Source: Trichomonas tenax
Taxonomy: Eukaryota > Parabasalia > Trichomonadida > Trichomonadidae
Assembly (NCBI GenBank): GCA_023091735.1
Contig: JALKBU010000391.1
Span: 1-43,536 of the forward strand
Length of the DNA stretch: 43,536 nucleotides
Direction: 5' to 3'
Shown here: positions 38,901-43,536 of the stretch, piece after piece
Numbering within the stretch: the first letter of the stretch is position 1
Layout: each line of letters opens with the position of its first letter
Notes under the pieces: generated by a model
Database searches by the model: none
The model's input: only the letters and a program-made list of their open reading frames with translations
What the model was told of the DNA's origin: nothing
Program-made: the position numbers and the translations under genes

Positions 38901-39806
38901 GATGATCCACAAGAAGAAGTCAAAGAGCCGCCGAAGAAGCTCGAAATCCCTGAAACAAAGCCAGTTGTTACAGAACAGCCAAAGCCTGAACTCAAAGAGG
39001 AACCAAAACCAGAAATCAAGGAAGAACCAAAGCCAGAAGTTAAAGAGCCACCGAAGAAGCTTGAAATCCCAGCTTGCTTCCAATCTTCTTCTGAGTTCAG
39101 ATCTGTTGCCAAAGAAGAGCCAAAACCAGAAATCAAGGAAATACCAAAGTTTGAGCCTCCACAGCCAATCGAAGAGCCAAAGCCTGTTGTCAAAGAGGAA
39201 CCAAAACCTGTCGAAGAGCCGAAACCAGAAATCAAAGAGGAACCAAAACCAGAAATTAAGGAAGAGCCGAAGCCTTTTGTCAAAGAGGAACCAAAACCTG
39301 CTGTCAAAGAAGAGCCAAAAAAGCCAGAGACGCAAAGACCAGCGTTAAAGTCAGTCCCTCCAAAGCAGAACACACCACCTTCTTCATCAGGTGCTGTTGA
39401 AGATGACGATCCAATTTTCAGCGAGTTGGGCGTTTCAATTGCTGGATTAGCAACATTCCAGAAGCGTGTTATTATGAGGAAAGTTACTACTTTGAAGGAT
39501 CTTCGCTCACAGAATGAAGTTCTTCGCAACCAGATCGAGATTGAACATTCATCAAAGAGTGACGGAATGGAAACAGGTTCAGTTGTTGTTTATTTCAAAG
39601 TTTTCTTCAATGCACAGGTTAAAATTTTGAAGAGGAACAGTGACATCGATTTTGATGTCCTCTGTAATGAAGTCTCACAACTTACAGGAAAGAACGCTAA
39701 TGCTGCAAAAGTCTCAAAGCAAAAACTCCCGCTTACAAGCGAGAACCTATCAAATGAGATGAAATTGGCTGCTTCAAAGTTCCATCCAATTATTATTGAA
39801 GTGTAA
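35916..39806 (+). CDS. RhoGEF (DH-PH) with kelch repeats, 1296 aa
   Basis: A clean frame from the ATG after an initiator. Residues 1-180 hold ubiquitin-like or Ras-binding-like segments. About 184-365 is a Dbl-homology domain (LLKEMADTENTYIQTLNRC; SSCLITPVQRMPRYILLIRE, the conserved DH block), followed by a PH domain (about 375-490; GKIYLLTDLLLINTVEKRGE). About 510-790 are kelch blades (YLFGGYVDGALSG, LYIFGGHGGEFDYPKDLW, RLFVFGGYKSSKFRNSMMVY, IWVIGGGTGD). About 840-1150 is disordered and acidic, with EEPKPE(I/V)KEEPKP repeats. The last ~130 residues form another folded part. The DH-PH unit should activate Rho/Rac-type GTPases, with kelch as the scaffold. Actin regulation is inferred. Confidence 0.92.
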   Translation: MNQDFIIFVRKGEPNDLRNKPFVLGKTVEQISNDLGLTNEILAIVTPFYRSPLDPQLNLLEKYPELIVTKRPEKFERTNPYIAIVPSDEKDTITINVDVQAPEGVNFPYFEATINLKEMSSKNAGDLEELINSFLIVPHTDQALICNGEPVDKQKPAYEYIEIAKSQRLTLKAVFGQKEIGIFEHRAKLLKEMADTENTYIQTLNRCTEFWKPNVLSANIISVSEAEEMFKHFPVISACHTRFYNSLQQAGYKFPAQVATCLLNFSEFFKTCSYYIGTYKVHTSLLSERLKNQTIHEKMDEIESRNPFNAAETLSSCLITPVQRMPRYILLIRELLKKTPKCHPDYTLLVTSERYIDQVTREIEKKADHAEQNQKMIELERRLTKSMIIFSETRQIEATWDVTINKTNTGKIYLLTDLLLINTVEKRGETVQYYSMLKDHWMFPIDSNKILFYNDNSPSEKVVVQFSSQQQHDEFTTKLQVQCPQPIEGDIVFSPLSLRNPLPSFKSCACAEFKGTIYLFGGYVDGALSGALYMLKPAMKTITRIDTPLSPRYEAACAIWHDTLYIFGGHGGEFDYPKDLWSYNLLTSTWEQHPPAPLGTSAHTMNAANKRLFVFGGYKSSKFRNSMMVYDTDRSIWHSAIFEGAPEPRAYHSATILGDTIIVLGGKNKEKQFSDAHFFDIKKIFWRQTGISYTNFGARSNHSALALKSSLLIFGGSSKDKIDQCVLIDTHSKTGKPMNLYGHFPRKLASSHIVKVADDTIWVIGGGTGDDSKDAFQAGFTAMLTKECIECPDAIPDYCKKGALTRTIIRKAFFQNNVVTPELFGNIMQSVKKKTRTNTTKDAQAAGATSDAVPESDVSSNQATESATTEPISIAPPQKETDKFSDSSDSEDTSSIPPQAEEPVQETPSQLVPQKSGDILVAEAVVAPQPEKEDYDYSDSSDWEGIQTIELSKELKPASPQKTSILQEFDDGADDDDEEEKKPELPQIKETKMADDDPQEEVKEPPKKLEIPETKPVVTEQPKPELKEEPKPEIKEEPKPEVKEPPKKLEIPACFQSSSEFRSVAKEEPKPEIKEIPKFEPPQPIEEPKPVVKEEPKPVEEPKPEIKEEPKPEIKEEPKPFVKEEPKPAVKEEPKKPETQRPALKSVPPKQNTPPSSSGAVEDDDPIFSELGVSIAGLATFQKRVIMRKVTTLKDLRSQNEVLRNQIEIEHSSKSDGMETGSVVVYFKVFFNAQVKILKRNSDIDFDVLCNEVSQLTGKNANAAKVSKQKLPLTSENLSNEMKLAASKFHPIIIEV

Positions 39807-40200
39807 AATTATTTTATGTTGAAAAAAAAATTAATTATTCGGTACATTAAAGGATTACTTTATATTACTCAACTTTTTCTTTAAAATAAGAAAATTTTAG
39901 AACATTTTATATTCTTCTTTTTGTATCGGACAAAATAATCGATTTTTCAAGATGCTTTTCATTATTTTCAAAATAGAAATCTTCAACAATGAAGAGTATT
40001 CTTGCTAAGCATGTTCTGGAAGTGGGAACCTTATGTCACAAAAGCTGTGAAGTTGTCTTTTATGTTATGTCTGTCGAAAAATTAAAATATTTATTGAAAA
40101 AGTCTTTTTCTGTCGGAACAAAATCTTCATTTTGCAATTTTAATTCAGCCAATATATTTTATTTTATATAAGCATGCATATCATGCAACATAACTTTTTT

Positions 40201-40269
40201 TGTGGGTGTCTGGCCAAGCCTCCAGACACCATTCAATTTTGATGGTGTATAACTGTCCAGACACCCACA
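40201..40269. repeat. Hairpin 1 (13-bp perfect stem, inner stem)
   Basis: TGTGGGTGTCTGG at 40201-40213 pairs perfectly with CCAGACACCCACA at 40257-40269. Inside, ACACCAT (40226) pairs with ATGGTGT (40242). CCAGACACC is also present as a direct repeat. Confidence 0.85.
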
Positions 40270-40618
40270 ATTTTATCCATTCCCAAAACATACTATTATT
40301 TACCCTTTATGATACTTTTAAGCCAATATCAAATGAAAAATCATGCTTCATATTTTCATTGCAAATCTTGGAATGAATATTTCTCGTTTGGCTTGATGTC
40401 AAGGGCCTAGGAGCACATCAGACTCTTTTGCCAGAACAATGCATGCTCATTTCTAGTATATGGCTTCAACTATTCTTAGATTGCAATCATGGCAACGAAA
40501 ATTGATGTCTGCAATTGTTGACCCAATTCAACATCATATACTCGTTCTATTGAGCTAAATTGATTACAGATTTACGCTTTATCAAATTCAGTTACAATAA
40601 CTATCTATCACTACACAT

Positions 40619-40644
40619 TTCCTAGCACACAAGGAAGCTAGGAA
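40619..40644. repeat. Hairpin 2 (8-bp perfect stem)
   Basis: TTCCTAGC and GCTAGGAA with a 10-base loop. Confidence 0.6.
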
Positions 40645-40689
40645 GTATGCAGCTTGAAAGACAGTCATTTTAGCATAACACAATCGTAC

Positions 40690-40799
40690 AAAATAAATTT
40701 CGACCTACAAAAGCCGTTAATTGTCTTACTGAACTAGCATAGTGCAAGTGTGTGTGCCAAGCAGGAAGATTTGTGGCTCCTGCAGGTTGAAATTTATTT
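40690..40799. repeat. Hairpin 3 (19-base arms, long loop)
   Basis: AAATAAATTTCGACCTACA (40691-40709) pairs with TGCAGGTTGAAATTTATTT (40781-40799) with two mismatches; loop about 71 bases. Confidence 0.75.
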
Positions 40800-40818
40800 C
40801 AAAACGCATTATTTCGAC

Positions 40819-40894
40819 AAATGTGATAGGAAACACCTGATTTCTGGCTCACTATATCCTGCTATATAACTAGTTAGTGTTTTCTATCACATTT
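40819..40894. repeat. Hairpin 4 (18-base arms)
   Basis: AAATGTGATAGGAAACAC pairs with GTGTTTTCTATCACATTT with one G-T-type mismatch; loop about 40 bases. Confidence 0.8.
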
Positions 40895-41022
40895 CAAGCG
40901 ATTTCAACTCTTTTCTTAGAACACGACATAATGATATCTAGTTGATGCTAGCATGTTATTCTCTTATTTATCCTACAAAATACCATAAATATCATTTGAT
41001 ATATTATAAAGTATTTTCAAAA

Positions 41023-41092
41023 TTGTTCAATTTCTGGTTGATTTCCTCAATATAAGCGAGGCTCTGTAGAAAATCAACCAGAAATTGAGCAA
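41023..41092. repeat. Hairpin 5 (22-base arms)
   Basis: Arms 41023-41044 and 41071-41092 share CAATTTCTGGTTGATTT / AAATCAACCAGAAATTG with a single mismatch outside that core; an inner CCTC/GAGG pair extends it. Confidence 0.85.
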
Positions 41093-41159
41093 CTCTAGAT
41101 ATATTTAATAATTTCAAAATTTAAAAATGTTTATTCGTAAAATAAAGGTAGAAGCATTA

Positions 41160-41318
41160 CGACAGGTCATAGCAACTGACTGACTGTAAGTAATAAGGAC
41201 AAAAAACCTGTTCATGTTGAAATGAGTTCGATCGAAGACAAAAAGGGCTTCGGCTTGTATTCTGAATGCAGAAACGCGACAGCTATTCGTAGCAGATGAC
41301 TAGCTGTAAGTAATAAAG
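41160..41318 (+). repeat. Duplicated ~40-base unit
   Basis: Copies at 41160-41198 and 41277-41318 share CGACAG, a central TAGCA and the end CTGTAAGTAATAA; spacing 117 bases. Each has a short self-complementary pair (CAGCTA/TAGCTG in the second). Confidence 0.65.
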
Positions 41319-41348
41319 CCAAATCATAATATTAACGAATGTTGTAAT

Positions 41349-42233
41349 ATGCGTGTGGATCTAATTACGTTACAAGATTTAGTCAAATATCAAGAAATCT
41401 CATATAAAATAATTGGTGGAATTTACTGGTTAGGTAATAGAACACATCGAATTCGTAATGTTATTCATAAGGTTTATGATTTACGTAGACAATATAAAAA
41501 AGAAAAGAATCCCACACAAGAAGTTCTGAAACTTATTATGAATGCTAGTTACGGTAAATCTATTCAGAAATCCATTAAAACAAGAAATGCCTATGTAGAT
41601 AATTCCAAAGCAGATTATTATTTATATTCACATTGGCATCAAGGTGAAGAAACATATAAAATAGAAAATTCTGATATTACATGCTTTAAATTAAATAAAG
41701 TATTAGATACGCAATTTAATAATCCAGTATTTGGCGTAAGTGTTTTATCGATGTCTAAACGTATAATGAATGAAGTAATGTGTTTAGCTGAAGATCTTAG
41801 CATACCAATTTATTATCAAGATAGTATTCATATCCAAGATAATTTAATTAATACATTAGCTGAAGAATTTAAGAAATTACATAACAGAGAACTTATTGGT
41901 ACAGATATGGGACAATTTCATAACGATTTCGATGAATTACCCAATTGTTATTGTACTTATCATATTTCTATCGGTAAGAAAATATATTATGATGAATTAG
42001 AAAATTATAATGGTGAACATTCACAACATTTTAGATGTAAGGGTATTCCCGAAGAAACTATTGTAGATTATGCCAATAAACATTTCGATGGTAATGTTAA
42101 GAAATTATATGAATATTTATATGATGGTCATGAAATAAACTTTGACCTATTATCTACCAGAACAAGATTTAAGATGAACAAAAATGGTGAAATTGCTCAC
42201 TGTGAAAAGTTCACGCAACAGGTTAAAGCATAA
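41349..42233 (+). pseudogene. Maverick DNA polymerase B, C-terminal fragment, motif C damaged
   Basis: 294 residues from an internal ATG; a TAA lies 42 bases upstream in frame. It carries the palm and thumb of a protein-primed family B polymerase. Motif B is recognisable as KLIMNASYGKS (about residues 61-71). Motif C should hold the two catalytic Asp residues (YxDTDS), but reads YYQDSIHI at about 157-164: two residues, including one Asp, are missing. The exonuclease domain, TPR insertions and motif A are absent because of the 5' truncation. The C-terminus (RTRFKMNKNGEIAHCEKFTQ) looks natural. The fragment is expected to be inactive. The open frame downstream is otherwise intact, so decay is recent or the fragment is translated without polymerase function. 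Confidence 0.8.
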
Positions 42234-42299
42234 ATAGAAAAATACAATTAAATAAATACACAAAATAAATTTTGTCATTATTTTTGTTAAAACTTTTAT

Positions 42300-42800
42300 T
42301 TAAAAGACGACCTTAATATGTATTCCAATTTCTTTCATACGTTTAGAAACTTCTGGGTAATCATACTTTAAATTATATGTTTTATTATCTTTGATAACAT
42401 AAATTGCGTTAACCTTACGATATTTATTCTTTGTTATACATCCCTCACCAATATCTTCAACATCTAACTGAACATCATCAGCATCAGTTAATAGCTTAAT
42501 AAATTTCATCAAAACAATATCGTCAGCAATAATTAATTTATTAATGTAAATAGGATTATCACGCATCATCTGAATAACTAAATTAAGAACTTCTATTTCA
42601 TTTTTCAACATTGTTATTTCGGTAATATCTTCACTAGGTATACCGCGATATTTAACTGTAACGCACGAGTCGTCGCAGCCCATCTTTGATGAGCCTTGTT
42701 CATTAACATAAACATTGGTTTCAGGTTTAACATTAACATTTACGTTTTGAGATTGTTTGGATTCTTCTCCCTTTAAACTAATCATGGCATTCATATTCAT
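42300..42800 (-). CDS. Maverick-associated hypothetical protein, 166 aa
   Basis: Starts MNMNAMISLKGEESKQSQNV, with a low-complexity Asn/Val stretch, a Cys-containing MGCDDSCVTVKY, a helix (ITMLKNEIEVLNLVIQMMRD) and a basic C-terminal part (KYRKVNAIYVIKDNKTYNLK). I do not recognise a domain. It is convergent with the polymerase fragment (66-base gap) and co-directional with the next gene, consistent with a small structural or accessory gene of the element. Confidence 0.65.
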   Translation of the reverse strand: MNMNAMISLKGEESKQSQNVNVNVKPETNVYVNEQGSSKMGCDDSCVTVKYRGIPSEDITEITMLKNEIEVLNLVIQMMRDNPIYINKLIIADDIVLMKFIKLLTDADDVQLDVEDIGEGCITKNKYRKVNAIYVIKDNKTYNLKYDYPEVSKRMKEIGIHIKVVF

Positions 42801-42917
42801 AATTTTAATTATAAATCAAATGCGCAAAAATACATTTTAGAAAATGTTGGCCGAGAATAATAGTTGAAATTAGTTTTGACAGATGTTTATATTTAGAGCA
42901 TTCATTAGTTTCTTAAT

Positions 42918-43343
42918 TTAAATAATTATTTCATCGATTTCTTCTTGTAATTTATTAATGTTATTTTCTAAATTAGAAATTTTCTCAGACATATCGATAT
43001 TACCACTATTATATTTTTTGTAAGAATAATCCGTAATTAATTTTATAGCAAACGATTTATTGTTTGAATGCGAATTAGATTCCCCAGATATAATACGTTT
43101 GGTAATTTTGTAACCAGGTATCTTATATTTTGTATTTAATTTATATGTGGATAATTCGTTAAATTCTTCTTCATGTAAATTAAAATATTTTTGAAATTCT
43201 TCAGGATTATTAAATGTGATAATTTCTGGGTTATAACTTTCGATAATTTCTAAGCGTGTCCAGTTGGATGCAACCACATTAATGGGTCCAGGTTTAACAT
43301 CTTTCAAATTTTTCAGGGCACCATTAACATATTTAAATGTCAT
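42918..43343 (-). CDS. Maverick-associated hypothetical protein, 141 aa
   Basis: From an ATG at 43343. It begins MTFKYVNGALKNLKDVKPGP, has a globular middle (EFQKYFNLHEEEFNELSTYK) and ends in a coiled-coil helix (SEKISNLENNINKLQEEIDE). The high N-terminal proline-glycine turn and short length suit a capsid-cementing or assembly factor, but that is speculation. It lies between two co-directional frames. Confidence 0.6.
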   Translation of the reverse strand: MTFKYVNGALKNLKDVKPGPINVVASNWTRLEIIESYNPEIITFNNPEEFQKYFNLHEEEFNELSTYKLNTKYKIPGYKITKRIISGESNSHSNNKSFAIKLITDYSYKKYNSGNIDMSEKISNLENNINKLQEEIDEIII

Positions 43344-43404
43344 TTATAATAAATAAAAATATTGTTCTACATATTCTATCCAAAATTGCTAACGTGGTAT
43401 GAAT

Positions 43405-43536
43405 TTAAAGAGTTTCATCATAGGTAACAAAATCCTTAACATCATTAACAATATATTGTCTGAAACCAATGTTATTAATAGCACACCATGTTTGAAACGT
43501 TGGACCAAATGCCGGTTCTTTGTCACAGATAATATT
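43405..43536 (-). CDS. Partial Maverick gene, C-terminus only
   Basis: 44 codons open from the right edge to a TAA at 43405-43407. The product includes CDKEPAFGPTFQTWCAINNI and ends DVKDFVTYDETL. It is too short for a family call, but codon use matches the two neighbouring genes on the same strand. The upstream part lies beyond the window. Confidence 0.55.
   Translation of the reverse strand, partial: NIICDKEPAFGPTFQTWCAINNIGFRQYIVNDVKDFVTYDETL

Larger units (their letters stand above)
39807..41348. other. Non-coding tract with several hairpins
   Basis: No convincing gene (the 60-codon frame at 39989 has no features). Between 40201 and 41092 there are five inverted repeats, and at 41160-41318 a duplicated ~40-base unit; all are listed separately. 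Confidence 0.6.
41340..43536. mobile_element. Maverick/Polinton, 5'-truncated within polymerase, runs off right edge
   Basis: A protein-primed family B DNA polymerase fragment on the plus strand is followed by at least three small minus-strand genes with the A/T-rich codon use typical of T. vaginalis Mavericks (many AAT, AAA, TTA). Codon use and composition change sharply from the tract on the left. No terminal inverted repeat is seen at the left limit, so the element is truncated or rearranged there. The right end is outside the window. Confidence 0.75.

Noticed and set aside
38536..39529. Long frames on both strands over the Pro/Glu-rich region
   Set aside because: Shadows of the EEPKPE repeats of the RhoGEF-kelch gene; low-complexity, no domain.
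39989..40171. 60-codon ORF with an ATG
   Set aside because: No domain, no initiator, and expected by chance in AT-rich DNA.
41260..41320. Possible hammerhead-like core (CTGAATG, GAAAC) near the duplicated unit
   Set aside because: The CUGANGA box is not matched and no stem II or III can be drawn.
1..43536. Spliceosomal introns
   Set aside because: The T. vaginalis branch/3' splice motif ACTAACACACAG was not seen by eye anywhere, and the long genes are uninterrupted.
1..43536. CRISPR array, rRNA genes or riboswitches
   Set aside because: No regularly spaced repeats and no rRNA-like conserved blocks; the DNA is eukaryotic.

Overview
The window looks like nuclear DNA of a trichomonad, most probably Trichomonas vaginalis. 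It is AT-rich and intronless as far as I can see. Several genes carry a T. vaginalis-type initiator (TCA followed by C/T and a T-rich run) within about 20 bases of the ATG. The gene content is also typical: ankyrin (DUF3447-type) proteins, BspA-like and other surface-protein remnants, a long coiled-coil protein, a Rab GTPase and a Maverick/Polinton DNA polymerase. The species call is inference from these traits, not from a database search.

Layout. 1-7.9 kb is gene-poor and full of relics: an open frame cut by the left edge, a broken surface protein (1768-2321), one intact hypothetical gene (2395-3630, -), the 3' end of an auxin-efflux-carrier-like transporter with an in-frame stop (3649-4107), and a frameshifted tyrosine recombinase (6104-6764, -). 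8-13.6 kb holds a Pr6Pr/FAR-17a-like membrane protein, pyruvate kinase and an ankyrin-repeat protein. 13.9-20.5 kb has a beta-helix-like surface pseudogene, a 1087-residue coiled-coil protein and two decayed ankyrin reading frames. 20.8-23.2 kb has a secreted histidine acid phosphatase and a DJ-1/PfpI protein. 23.6-25.5 kb is a non-autonomous transposon with long terminal inverted repeats and a 9-bp target duplication, built as a head-to-tail dimer around an inner inverted repeat.

26.5-39.8 kb carries a CK2 regulatory subunit, a 1581-residue fusion of a multipass membrane domain, acidic DDFFG repeats and an eIF2B gamma/epsilon-like nucleotidyltransferase domain, a BspA-like pseudogene, a Rab GTPase and a RhoGEF-kelch protein. 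40.2-41.3 kb is a non-coding tract with at least five inverted repeats and a duplicated 40-base unit. From about 41.35 kb to the right edge lies a 5'-truncated Maverick whose DNA polymerase lacks part of its catalytic motif C.

The genes are not an operon or pathway; each appears to have its own promoter. The features I would follow first are the dimeric transposon with three copies of the same 9-mer, a 10-base word (GWCATGTAAA) enriched in the spacers, the membrane-eIF2B-like fusion, and the hairpin tract next to the Maverick. Several starts were moved to the first ATG because the longest open frame begins at TTG.
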